DNA from: Lithospermum erythrorhizon
Taxonomy: Eukaryota > Streptophyta > Magnoliopsida > Boraginales > Boraginaceae
DNA: 64,000 nucleotides
Assembly: GCA_019722365.1 (NCBI GenBank)
Contig: JADFUC010002168.1
Location: 1 to 64,000 of the forward strand
Direction: 5' to 3'
Shown here: positions 47,291-62,899 of the stretch, piece by piece
Layout: each line of letters begins with the position of its first letter
How positions within the stretch are numbered: position 1 is the first letter of the stretch
Program-made: the position numbers and the translations under genes
Notes under the pieces: model-generated
What the model saw: only the letters and a program-made list of their open reading frames with translations
Databases searched by the model: none
Told to the model about the DNA's origin: nothing

Positions 47291-47637
47291 ACTAATTTTC
47301 GACATCCCTAATTAATTTTCGACATATCCCTAGAAAATTTGAAGATTTCTAATTTGAAAACTGCAGTTAATTTTAAATCCACAATAGATCGAACTAACTC
47401 CGCTAAATATTCTACGACTTAAATTCATGCTCTACTGTGAGTTAAATTCTCACGATATGGAATTAATTCTAGAATGAAATTAATGCTAGACTTTCAATAA
47501 GTCAGAATTAATCACTGCATGATATTAAATGTAGGTCCAAAGCAAGCATGTCAGGTACTAAATTCACGCCGACATCAAAGACGCTCCTGGGCCTAACCCC
47601 CGACACTTACCAAGTATGTGCCCAAGTTCGAGGGGGC
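47291..47637 (+). other. Remnant interior between two direct repeats
   Basis: Only about 350 bases separate the two copies. The segment ends GTTCGAGGGGGCATT, a G-rich stretch that fits a polypurine tract immediately before the right LTR in plus orientation. There is no coding sequence. Confidence 0.5.
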
Positions 47638-49250
47638 ATTTATTAATTAATTTTAATTAAATTGGATTTATTATAGTCGATGAAATTAATTAAATAAAAT
47701 TCAATCACACGAGTTACACGTGACAATTAAGGTTTCGATTCAAGTTCTAATGAAAATCTAACATGTATAAAATAATAAGGGTTCCCGGGAATTAACCCTA
47801 ATTTTTAACTCGAACAAGGGTTCCCGATAAAATAGCCCCGAATTAAATGTCAATCAAAATTAGGGCTCGAAAATCCCTAATTTTATTACATTAAAATTAG
47901 CTATTTGGCCTAAAATGGAAGTTCTGGAAGTCAGGTGGCTTAAAAAGAAATTCTGTAGTTAACCTGACTCAAACGGAGACCCAAGAAGCTTGGGGGCTAA
48001 TATGAAAAATGTGTTTGCCTTCCTGCCTACAAAAAAGGCACCCATATTATTCTTGGCACAAAGAATTCCATAAAATTCAATCTGCCTAGACTCCGTTTCC
48101 AAATTCAATCTGGCATCATCGCGATCCAATCTTAAATTACCCAATCAATCGTAAACTAGTATTCAGTCTCGAAAGTCTATAAGTACCCCTCCACCTATAA
48201 CCAAAAACGATCACAAAACACAATAAAAATACAACAAAAAGTTCCCTAAAAATTTAATAAACAACTATGAAGCGAGCTTCTTTTAGGTGAAAACCACCAC
48301 AGAACTACCACAAAACATATAAATCTTCAACTCCTCCACCACCTAGGAGGCAAAAACACTCAAATCTTCATCATCCAAACTAAAATATGCTCTCAAAGCC
48401 AATAACGCAAACACACTCAAATTTTCAACCTAAAGCTCCCAAATAAACGCCCAACAGGAAACGGAGCAAGAACACAAAATCTTCAACCCAAAACCAAAAT
48501 AGGCTCAATATTAAGAGTCGGGTTAAATTATTACACAAACGCAAAGAATTTTAGTAACAACACCTAAAATTGGATGCAGAATCTAATCAAGTCGAATCAC
48601 AAATCAAATCACTACACAATTAAGCCACAAAGGCCCATGTAATAAATCTAGTGATATAAACCGCATACCTCTATTTCCGTCCACAAGAAATACATAAGTA
48701 GTTTCAAGTGCATCCTCTTAACAGTAATAAGTATATCCACACAAAGATAAAGACCTCAAGACGTGAATAGTTCATAAAGACTCGAACTCACCACCTATGC
48801 AGATCGTTGTTGGGTGCACCCAAGCTGTATACATACTAAATCAAGTCTCGCCTCACGGCCAAGTCTAAAGACCAAGTTCAAATTCATACAACCATACCGA
48901 GTGTTCAGCACCTCGACTCCTGACCATATCCAAAGCTTAAAGCACTGCCCAAGACTAAGTCTCTATCCAAATTGCACTCCTATCCAAATGTAATCACATA
49001 ACCTGGCTTCAAGAGACAACCAACTACAACTCCGGTGATCACATTTACTTCGCCTATAAGATAACCAACCTCATTCCGCGCGCCTAAATCCAAGTTTCAA
49101 GACTATATTAAATCCAGTCCAACATCTCAAACAATTAAGAATCCGCTTAAAAGAAAGAATGACCGGGAGCAATGGGACCAATCGTTTCGATAAATCGCCT
49201 TTTATACCTGATAAATTTCCCAAAAGAATTTTATTTATTAATTTTGCATA
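47638..49250 (+). repeat. Right copy of the large direct repeat, probable LTR
   Basis: It starts TATTAATTAATTTTAATTAA, has a TATA-like TCTATAAGTACCCC at about 48175, and continues about 200-300 bases beyond the end of the left copy's similarity. The family (gypsy or copia) cannot be assigned from LTR sequence alone. Confidence 0.65.
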
Positions 49251-49299
49251 TTTATAAATAATAAAATCTTTCTAGCAGTTACAAGTTGAACAAAACTCT

Positions 49300-49640
49300 T
49301 TTGTTTTTGTCTTTTATTACAATATATATTTCTTCTGAAGTGCTCAATACCAATTATTTAGTTCTTTCTAACTATTTTGTGTTTTGTCCTTTCTTGCAAT
49401 AAATATTTCTTCTAGAGTCCTTAATATTGATTATTTATTTCTTAATAAGCTTTTTGTCTTTGTCCTTTCTTACAATAAATATTTTTTCTAGAGTCCTCAA
49501 TATCAATTATTTACTCCATAATTATTTGCTCCCTTTCCTTTTATGTCCTTTGCAATAAATGATATAAGAAAATCGAAATAACTAGTTTTATTTGGGTTGA
49601 ACAGACCCCTTTCCTTTTATGTCCTTTCTTGCAATAAATG
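49300..49640. repeat. Degenerate ~77-bp minisatellite
   Basis: GTCCTTTCTTGCAATAAAT or close variants recur at about 49309, 49386, 49461, 49544 and 49621, most followed by ATTT-TTCTAGAGTCCT and ATTATTTA. The period is about 75-80 bases in the best copies. Confidence 0.7.
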
Positions 49641-49925
49641 ATTCTTTTATTATCCTTCATTGCAATTATATAATTCCTTTGCAAGGTGCTCCATTACAAA
49701 TTTACAATATTTTCCCTACTTTTCTTCATACTATATTTATTAACATTTATACTTTTACATTCCAATCAATTACAATCACATTTCAATTTCTCATATTTAT
49801 TCTTCAATTTATTTTGAGTAAAACTATATACAGGTATGTTTTGCAAATATGATAAGTATAAATGTAATTTAAAATCAAAGCTAAAAATATACTTATGACT
49901 TGATGAGGTTTAAAAATCATAAAAT

Positions 49926-50034
49926 ATATATATTTTTTAAAACCCACCCACCACCCTCTTACAATAAAACTCGAACCCAAAACCTCTATGTCACTGGAAG
50001 GCCTCCTAACCACTAGGATATTCGATGTTCTCTG
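49926..50034 (-). mobile_element. tRNA-derived SINE with perfect 13-bp target duplication
   Basis: On the minus strand it reads GAGAACATCGAATATCC, TAGTGGTTAGGAGG (pol III box A-like), GGTTTTGGGTTCGAGTT (box B-like), then a G-rich segment and a TTTTAAAAAATATA tail. AAAATCATAAAAT flanks both sides exactly (49913-49925 and 50035-50047), a target-site duplication of retrotransposition. At about 109 bases it is short but within plant SINE range. Confidence 0.8.
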
Positions 50035-50282
50035 AAAATCATAAAATTTATTAATATGGATCCCCCATATTTTAATTCTTCTTTAATTATATTAATAAAA
50101 TTATATTTTATTAATATGCTATTTTTTAAAAAACATAATCCCACTATCTCAAAATGCTAGATCATCTAGTGTTTTGTCCTTGTATCAAAATATTTTATTT
50201 TTTACATTTTCAATACTATTTTTATTTTATTTTATGTCAATACACTTTCTCTTTCTCTTTCTAGAATGGGTCATTGATTATT

Positions 50283-50457
50283 ACTCCCTCTATTCCTAAA
50301 AAGATTGGCTGTTGACTTTTCAGAAGAAAAGATTAACAAACTATACAATCTTAATCGATATCCAAAACTTTAATTAATCAAAATTATCGTTTAATAAAGA
50401 AAGTACGTTGAAAATACTACATATTGATATATTTTTTCCAAACCAATACGGAGTATA
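50283..50457. mobile_element. Stowaway-like MITE
   Basis: The left end CTCCCTCTATTCCTAAA and right end CAATACGGAG (reverse complement CTCCGTATTG) form terminal inverted repeats of the Stowaway/mariner type. Both are flanked by TA. About 175 bases, AT-rich, non-coding. Confidence 0.65.
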
Positions 50458-50469
50458 TAATACGTTAAA

Positions 50470-50620
50470 CGATTTTTCTAATATGTGCCCTTAGGGCACA
50501 TGTAAGGAAAATAGATGATTCAAGATGGAAATATTTTTTGAATATATTTCGCTTCACGCTGACGTTATTTTATTTTCAATTTTACTTAACATGCGCCTAA
50601 GGGCGATATTAGAAAAATCG
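50470..50620. mobile_element. MITE with ~33-bp terminal inverted repeats
   Basis: The left end CGATTTTTCTAATATGTG continues into CCCTTAGGGCACATG. The right end is the inverse, AACATGCGCCTAAGGGC running to ATATTAGAAAAATCG. The two termini pair over about 33 bases with few mismatches. The left arm itself contains the palindrome ATGTGCCC-TTA-GGGCACAT. No clear target duplication is seen. Confidence 0.75.
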
Positions 50621-51361
50621 CACATTGCTTATTCGAAGCCTCTCAAAATCAAAAAATTAATAATTAAAATTTAAAAATGTAATAATTTTTGCGATTTAAG
50701 TTAGTATATTTTTCTCTTTCTCTTTGTCTTCTTACAACATGAATCACTTACAATCAAAAAGTAAAATATTTATTAAAAGTTATCTTTCATCTTAATTAAT
50801 CTACATAACCCTAGATGATCACAAATTTTGAAATAGAGGAAATATTCAACAACATCAAATTTATATTCATATGAACTAGACAATGATAAAATGTTTCACA
50901 ATAATAAGGAATAAAAAGAACTCCTTCAATTCGTTTTAATTACCAATTTTTCTATGTCAAATTTTAATAATTTATTGACTATTATATATTATTTCAATCA
51001 ATATGAATTTGATATCATTTTATTTAAAAATATTTTCTAATATTATGTTCTTATAATGTTTTAAAATACAACTGAAAGGTAATTGATGCTCACAACGAAA
51101 AAACCAAAAATCCATCTCAATCGAATTTAAAGTAAGTTACACATAAATGAAAAATGATTCACAATTAAAGCCACTCTTTCAAATAAAAAAAAAATTAATT
51201 AAAGTAAATTCAAATGAGTATAAATTAATTATACAAAAAAATATATATATAACTTTCCATTTATGTTTTACATAGCTTGAATTATTTTTCTCAAGCATCC
51301 CCACAAAAAGCAATGCATAATAATAATTCACTTTGTGGGGCAATCTCCTTCCACAGTTCAC

Positions 51362-51400
51362 CACGTGGCACCGTTCACCATTCAAATGAGGCTATATATA
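51362..51400 (+). promoter_or_regulatory. Promoter of the inositol-phosphate synthase gene: G-box/ABRE and TATA
   Basis: CCACGTGGCA at 51361-51370 contains CACGTG (G-box) and ACGTGGC (abscisic-acid response element core). A TATA box, TATATATA (51393-51400), follows about 26 bases later. Transcription would start near 51425, giving a pyrimidine-rich 5' UTR of about 100 bases. These elements suggest light-, ABA- or stress-linked control; that is inference from motif identity. Confidence 0.65.
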
Positions 51401-51531
51401 CGACCCCTTCGATGGTACTTGAGAGATAACCAATAAAGCCTAAGATTTTCTTTATTATTATTTTTCTCTTTGCCAAAAAGATTCCAATATTACAGTTTGG
51501 TTCTTAAGATTAATAGTATCAAGAATCAAAA

Positions 51532-55737
<4,206 letters not shown>

Positions 55738-55794
55738 AGGTTGTGCGGAGAACCATTTTTCTAGTAGCATTGAAGATTTTGGGGAAAAAATGAA

Positions 55795-55808
55795 AAATAA
55801 ATAAATAA
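55795..55808 (+). terminator. Poly(A) signal region of MIPS
   Basis: Overlapping AATAAA motifs (AAATAAATAAATAAAAC) lie about 60 bases after the stop codon. T-rich transcript-like sequence continues to about 56000, so additional downstream signals (AAATAAATG near 55990) may be used. Confidence 0.55.
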
Positions 55809-55999
55809 AACATTTATGAGGAGCACCCAAAGTCTTCTTGTGGTGTTAGTATAGTCCCCTTATGTATCATTGTGATGTAGTTGTATGTTGGCTGCAGGCT
55901 GCTGCTCCTACTTGCTGTATTTCCTAATTTCTGTGTCTTTGGCTGTTCTCTTTCTTTTCAGAGGAAGCACCATTAAATTTACTATTGGGAAATAAATGA

Positions 56000-56762
56000 A
56001 CTTTTTTTCATTCTAATTTGATCTTCCAGAGTTTGACTGTATCCAATCATTTGATTATACGAGCCTTTGTTTTTTATCTGTTTTAACATGAACATTGAAG
56101 TAAAAAAAATACCACTTCATAATTCGAAGTTTATGATCTTAAAAATTTCCCCATTGATCACATCATGTCAACTTGTAATGATATACATGAATCAATTGAA
56201 TGATTGCTTGTTCGTGGTTATCGATGGCTTATTCGGAAGGTTTAGATCCCACATTGAAAGTTTAAAGTGCCTTGGGAGGTACCAAAATGTTGTAGATACG
56301 AAAAGAACCATTTAAGCCGAATCTACGTTAGGTGTGTTTCTTTTGTTAACATTTATTTGCCTAACATCATTGTCTAGGAAACAATGGGCTGTTGTTCTAT
56401 CTAATTAAGTGTGAACATAATCAAAACAACATACTTAATACACCATAGGCCCTATGTTGCATTGTATAGAGAAAGCAAACTACAATGTATCTAGCAATTT
56501 AGAGAGCAAAAGAGATAGAGCGAGGAGCCGATGACTCCTGAACTTAGAAATTCAACAATGTACTAGTTCAATATATAACGTAACAGCACCTCTTAAATAT
56601 AAATTGAAGATTTTTAACGAACTAATATTGGTTTAATATCTGTCATTGAGGTACAAAATTACATAATTGTACCCGAACTGAAGTTACTCAAGTTGGCTAC
56701 ATATGTATAGTCATGCATATAGATAGGTTAATGAATAATATTTTGTAAGGAATGCGACTTAC
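56000..56762. other. Gene-free stretch between MIPS and the orphan exon
   Basis: AT-rich. TCCCACATTGAAAGTTTAAA near 56250 is a phrase common in plant TE-derived DNA. On the minus strand this is where exon 2 of the Ole e 1-like gene should lie, but no Ole e 1-like coding sequence is visible. The plus-strand open frame 56067-56315 is not a known protein. Confidence 0.5.
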
Positions 56763-56901
56763 CAGAGAGATATATGCTGGCTTCAGTCTCATAGCCAACA
56801 CGGCAAGTGTCACAATAACATTTACCGGTTAGGTAGAAAGGGCCAGCACTGACGATAGCAGGGAGCAAACAGAGAACAAGAAAGGCTATAAATCTTGCCA
56901 T
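56763..56901 (-). pseudogene. Orphan first exon of a pollen Ole e 1-like secreted protein
   Basis: The minus strand from ATG at 56901 reads MARFIAFLVLCLLPAIVSAG, then PFYLTGKCYCDTCRVGYETE and ASIYLSG. It has a clear signal peptide (about 19 residues) and the start of an Ole e 1/LAT52-type domain (YCDTC...GYET). The exon ends in a perfect donor, TCTG|GTAAGT (intron side 56757-56762), after 46 codons plus one base. Family members have a second exon with several more Cys; none is visible downstream before MIPS about 1 kb away, so the gene is probably truncated. A longer frame starting at 57018 is less likely because the signal peptide would become internal. A TAAATAAC stretch near 56965 could be its TATA. 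Confidence 0.75.
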
Positions 56902-57049
56902 TGTTTTGACTATTTCTTCTAAAATGTATCCACAAGAAGATGAAACAAGAAACCGAGGAAGAGGGTTATTTATTTGATGAGAGAAAGAACGTATATATGA
57001 GAGATTGCATGTGAGCATTAAACATAGTGATCACATGGGGAGAGTTCTT

Positions 57050-58290
57050 GGGATCAAGAATCATTTAACATTTTTAATTATTTGTTTGATGAAGAAAAAT
57101 TGAAAAGGAAGCAAGTCAACCGGAGCTATAACTCATAAGTCTCCGTCGGTGGATTCCACTCTAAATATATTTTCTGTTTAGCTTCAAATATAATCCAACT
57201 AGCTAGTTGTGGCCTTGTGGCATGGGGTTTAGTTAATCTATGGTGAAGGTAGGATATAATCCAGTGTCACATAAACATTGCAATAATGGTTCTTGAAATG
57301 TACAAAAAATAAAACTATGGTTCAAAAAATTTGCCAATTGGTGCTATATTTTGCAATTTTGGAGACAGTAAAATGTTAATAAACTATCGAGACTAAAGTG
57401 CAAACATGGTAACGAAGCTCAGCAAGATAAGAATTAAACGTTGTGGATCCCAAGGATAACATAAAATCTCTAATTAATAAAAGATTCTTAGTTAGTTTAC
57501 TAGTGTAAGGTAGTGTATGGTAACAGGCATCAGATTTTCTTAGAACGTTCCACCAAGATAATGAATCACTATCTAGCATGCTTTTACAATGTTTATCATG
57601 TATCTGATTTGGGAAGAATTATTTTTTCCATTTTCGACACGGATGGTTATTATATTCCGAATAATTTAGTAGTTGTTTTATATTTCAATATGGTATTACT
57701 TATGGTAGCACTCCCCTTCAAAATGGTTTTATCTATTAGATACTACAAAATTGAACCCAACATAACATTGTAGTATTGGTCAGAACCACTAAAAAACTCC
57801 ACACTACTGAAATTCTATAATCATTTGAACATGAGTCATATAAATAATGTAAATCATGTTGTTTAGGCAAAATAACTACGTCGCCCTTTTAGAAAATATT
57901 GAATTGGCAGACGATTTATTCAAATCATATATTTTAATTGATGTATACGGATCAATGAATGCACGTCACTCGTATGAGATGGTACCGAGTACTTCATAAG
58001 ATTCAATGACTTAATTAGATCTGCCTAAGTTTATCAACTGAAAAATGTGTATCCAATTTTTGAAATATTCTGAGTTTCAAAATAAAGTTCAAAATCAATT
58101 AACTTGACTAAACTATTACGATTCTTTGATCTAACCAAGCGTAAGAATACTTGAGCGATACATTTAATGCACATCCAAAAGAGTGAAATTGTTTCACAAT
58201 TCACCTTTTTAGGAACGCCATAACACAATGAGAAATTTGAAAGACTACTACAAATCAACCCAACAATTTAAAATTTAACACACGTAATAA
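57050..58290. other. Intergenic AT-rich DNA, no gene
   Basis: No recognisable coding sequence. The open frames 57376-57579, 57513-57773 and 58034-58258 are short and family-less. Confidence 0.45.
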
Positions 58291-58330
58291 TTTGTTTGCT
58301 CCAATACCACACATTCCTACAAAAAGTCAA

Positions 58331-58655
58331 AAATGCCCCCCTCTTCTTCTTCTTCTTCTCCAATCCTCCATCACCACCACCACCTCCATCCCCCCCTATC
58401 CCCCACTATCACCAACACTGCCTCCCTCCCTACCCCACCGTCTCACTCCCACCCCACTCTGCTTCCCCTTTCATCCCCCCCACCCCACTATCGTCCCCCC
58501 TCCCTCTCCCACCCCACCTGTCTCCTCTTCCCCAACTAGCTCCCCTTCCCTTCATCCACCTGCCTCTTCCCCGCCTCCCTCCCTCTCCCCGCCACCCTCA
58601 CTGAAACCACGACCCCCTCCCCCTCCCCCTCCCCCCGAAAGTCATGCTTCTCCTC
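58331..58655 (+). repeat. C/T-rich low-complexity tract
   Basis: Over 320 bases are nearly purine-free on the plus strand, with CTTCTT, CACCAC and CCCCCT runs ending in CCCCCTCCCCCTCCCC. It generates overlapping proline/serine-rich open frames in all three plus frames, a sign of composition rather than coding. The minus strand carries G-runs (GGGGAGGGGGAGGGGG) able to form G-quadruplexes. Confidence 0.8.
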
Positions 58656-58659
58656 TCAT

Positions 58660-59039
58660 TTGAAAATCACGGCCCCATATCCTTTCGTTAATCACTGCAA
58701 GTAGGGTTAAAAGGTTTCAAAAATTTAAAGCGACATGGTGATGCATGTCAGTTAGGTTTCGATATCGGGGCGAATAGCACGACAATGTAGTCATGCCAGG
58801 GTTGTGGTTTCAAAATTCCGCGCGGTATTACGGGCAAGCGAGTAAAAAAAGGGATGGTAGCTGGTGGTCATTCCGCTTGAAGAAGAATATGAAGAGGATA
58901 GTAAAGAATGGTATTAAAGTCTTTTCAAGTGGGAAACATGGTAATGGTGCAAAAAAATAAACAAGTCGCTGCTTATATTTTAAAAATTATTTATCAAAGC
59001 GGGTGGATGGAAAATATTATGGATATGCGAGTATAAATA
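58660..59039. other. Unassigned sequence before the copia 3' LTR
   Basis: Nothing recognisable. The CG-containing text resembles repeat DNA elsewhere in the window. Confidence 0.35.
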
Positions 59040-59999
59040 CAAATCCATAATTCCGTGGATCTTAAGTGCATACTACATTATTAGTCAAAAACATATATTT
59101 ACAATATATGAATAAATGATATCATAGCCGGAGTAAATTCCACTAAAGTTCCTGACACGCTCAAATTCAACGTGAATTTGACTTCCCTTCAACTCTTGTT
59201 GCAATATCAATCGTATGATATCTCTAGCTGGTCCACACCAGAGAGGTTGAATCAAGAACCCATTTATACTAGTAAATGTGGGCGTCAACAAACCAAAAAA
59301 CCCCAAAATTCTCGGAGAATTTTCTGGGCCAAAATGGGGGCGGCTACTTAAGGTCAGGATGAAAAGATTTTCTAAAATGTTCTCACATGAAAACTCCTAA
59401 ACTTCGTTTATATAGGCTAAAGTTAAAACAAGCCCGATACAACCCGTTAAGTAATAGTCAATTAACTCTATTAGTTCGCTAAGACGCTTAATGAAGTTAC
59501 TATCGAGTTGAACTATTTTAATTAGCTTAATTCAAATAGTAATGAGTCAATATCAATAATCTTTCAAGTTATTGATAAATACTTGTAATTACTCGAACCA
59601 ATTAAATAACTATTTAATCATCTATTCGTTTCAATCGATATCTCTACATAAACGTAGAACCCTTTGTAATCGAGAAATACATTTCAATTATACAATTTCT
59701 TAATTTCATACATGAAATATAAATCAACGCCACCGAGATGCTGCTACAATCTTCTGCGCTAAGATAATAAGAGGTTGTATAATAATAATCGACCACCTCA
59801 TTATTATAACGATTAACGAAGAAGCATTCAAAGAATCGCTCATAACCCTTAAATTGTCACGAACTCCACACTAAGAATATACAATTACTAAGTTGAACAT
59901 TGTTCGATAATCACATTTAACCAATCCGTAAATGAATCGATACACAATTGTCGCAGAACGGCATAATAAATGGAATTAATTCCCTAATGATTTCCAACA
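59040..59999 (-). repeat. 3' LTR of the second copia element
   Basis: On the minus strand it starts TGTTGGAAATCATTAGG. It matches 40800-41762 and the inverted 38185-39090. The left boundary is approximate. Confidence 0.65.
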
Positions 60000-60014
60000 C
60001 TCCTACTTGCCCTT
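60000..60014 (-). other. Polypurine tract of the second copia element
   Basis: The minus strand reads AAGGGCAAGTAGGAG immediately before TGTTGGAAAT, the classic layout for priming plus-strand DNA synthesis at the 3' LTR. Confidence 0.75.
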
Positions 60015-61400
60015 CGACGATTATCTTACAATTCCTTTATCACGCGATCTCTAAATTTAGGCTAACTATGTTAAGTGTGTCATGAAACACCCACAACTTT
60101 TACTCGAGTACGAATCGAATAAGCATTTGCAGGTCCCATAACCAATCACCGCACTAACCGCACAGCCCTCGGTATCTTCCTCAGATATCAAGGACGGAAA
60201 CTCTCCCAATATATCAACATCTATCGCTATTATCTCATCGCTACGACCCAACATACGCTGCTATAATCCTCGCTAAGTGCACGCTTCGTCATAGTCAAGT
60301 ACAAAGTTTCAGATAACATGTATAGTCATATATCGTAGTTCAAGAATTCGATTTAACCTAAAATTTAAACAAATGTCATAGACACAAATATACATATCTT
60401 CTGCGAATCTGCTTTCGTCATACTCAGCCTCCTCAAATACCGTGACTCAGCACTTCACTCTGCATTGATCTACCCCCGCAGCTAACGTGATCAATCTTGC
60501 TCAATCAAAACACCATGTTAGTCATATGATGCTTGTCGCCCTAACTATCGCGATCCGACCAAGGCCTTTGGCTATCAAACGCTTCTGAAGCTCAAGAGGC
60601 GCGAATTTTCACCGCTCACGTTACCTCTCTAGAAACATAGACTAACCTGTGATTTAACCTTTCACTCATCGAGGATACAATTACATGTATATTATATGTA
60701 AATTTAAACATATGTATATGTAAAGAAACAAATATATTAAAATATAAAGGCGCAGAATATCTGGGTCATTTGCTCACATAACACAATGGGATACATACCG
60801 ACTTTACTTAACCTAACACCACCGCGACATCCGCTTCCAAGACCTATGTTCGCTGTGACGCCATCACGCTTATTCGGGACTACAATGTTTAAAATGGGTC
60901 GGCCGATTGCCTCTGCTTACTTTACATACTGACATCACCTCGACAAGATATCTCTAATCAAAGCATACTTTCTCGCACATGCTCGACTAAGTGATGTGCT
61001 CGGGTTCCCTTAGCTCGAGCTGAGCCTCATTATCACAAAACAACCTTAATCGGGTCCCTCAATGCTGTGTACTACACAAAGTTCCGGGTCACGAATTTCT
61101 TTATCCAACATGCTTCTTAATGCTTCAAACGCCGCTACGACTCAGATTCTCAGGGTGTAATCGGCACAGCAGACTGCTTGAACTCCTCCAAGATAATGCC
61201 CACCATCAGACAAAAAATACATACCCGTGACCGAATCATGCTTTGAAAAACCGGCGCTCTGTACCTCACCGCTAACTCTTCATATCTCCACCATATATAC
61301 CAAGAAAGAATCTTTAGTTCTTCTCGTATACTTCAAGATGCATCTTCAATACAATCCAAAGGGCTTTCACCGGATTTCAGAGTTCATCAAGCCACACTTA
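60015..61400 (-). pseudogene. Copia RNase H region, poorly preserved
   Basis: By position, the RNase H part of pol. Minus-strand pieces such as MLGRSDEIIAIDVDIL (60066-60254) are family-less. No clear active-site motif is read. Confidence 0.35.
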
Positions 61401-62340
61401 GTGCATAAGTCACATCGTGCCTACCGCACAAATACTAAGATACATGCATTTGGATCCTTATAGCCGAAGTCAGAAGATATGTCCTCCTTCATTCTGCTCA
61501 TCTCAAAGACTAAGAGAGGGACACCGTGCTCGCCGGGAAGTTGAACTCCATGTCTCATGGGTAGATTACCTTCTTGAATTACATTTCATGTTGAACCTTC
61601 AAGACTCCTTCTCTCATTCACATAAGTATCCCTGACAAGTCCAATCACCTCCTCGGGCCTCGATCTCTGGCTTGATCTTTTATTCCAAGTATATATCATA
61701 TTTCACCTAAGTCCTTCATCGAGAAACATTTGGTACGCCCCAATCCTTCACCGAGTTTAGCAACTCCCCACGTTGTTTCCAATGATAAGTATATGTCATC
61801 GACATACGTGACTATGAACGATACATAACTCCTCATTTACCTTCTTGTATATAAGATTCTTTCTTCGCTCTCACTAAAACCAAACTCTTTGATCGGGTTC
61901 ATCAAAACGTAGATTCCAACCGGCGGATGCTGCCCGCTTAAGACCATAATTTATCTCTTTTGCAACTTGCATACCTTTCTAAAGTCCTTTTATTATGAAA
62001 GCCTCGGAGGTTGTACCATGCAATAATATCTTCCTCTAAATTTCCATTCAGAAAGCGGTCTTACATCCATTTGCCATTTCATAGTCATGAAATGCAACAA
62101 TGGCTAAGATTATCCGATGGATTTAAGTGATAGCCACTGGGCGAGGTGCCATTATATTCACTCCGTGAACTGCTGGAAACCTTTTCAGCTATAAGTCTAC
62201 AAATTTTGAAAACATCAACGCCTCGGCCTTTATCATGTTTTAAATACCCATTTACATTCAATGTATGAGCCCCATTTGGTAAATCCAACAAGGACCAAAC
62301 CTTGTTCTGGTACATAGAATCCATCTCAGATTGCATGGCT
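61401..62340 (-). pseudogene. Broken copia reverse transcriptase with intact YVDD
   Basis: The minus strand reads MQSEMDSMYQNKVWSLLDLP (start of the RT domain, 62275-62336), a degenerate LIAEK...YNGTSPSGY block that corresponds to LVAKGF...Y-ETFSPV, and TYVDDIYLS with YVDD at 61795-61806. The C-terminal block lies near 61630-61730. The active-site Asp pair is preserved although the frame is broken. Confidence 0.75.
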
Positions 62341-62899
62341 ATTTGCCATTTGTCAGCATCCTTGCTCTATCGCTTCTTTGTAAGAAGCGGGCTCATCACT
62401 TTCAATGATGAAAAGCTTCACCATACCGTTCGTGGCGATCCCTATTAAATCTCCTAAGGGTTGGTTCTTCCTACTGGGCTTCCCTGTGGGATCAAGAACT
62501 TGGCTCCTATGAAAGAAGCGTAATTACCTTTAAGTGGGCGTGTCGATGCCTTCCGCATTAGATGCATCGACATCGATCATCACTGAGCTTCATCAAGACG
62601 AACACCATTACTTACCCCCGACAAATATTCCTTTCAAGGAATACTCCCCTGCTCTAGCAATGAAGATTTATTCTCATGCTCGCAGGGCTAGAAGTAACCA
62701 ATCAAGCTCGATATCCTATGAAATAGCATTTATCGATTAAGTGTTATCTTTTTGTTAATCTCTAACATAAGCTTCACAAACCCCCAAGTCTCGAGAAAAC
62801 CTCAGGGGAATCTTCCAAACCACGCTCACGGGGAGTTTATCCGCCCGACTGACATCTGCTTAAGGTAAAGGCCGCCAAGCAAGACATTATCCCCGTAAA

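Noticed and set aside
58292..58663. 123-codon proline/serine-rich open frame
   Set aside because: All three plus frames are open with similar Pro/Ser/Leu composition, which follows from the C/T-rich tract. No signal peptide, repeat logic of extensins or start context.
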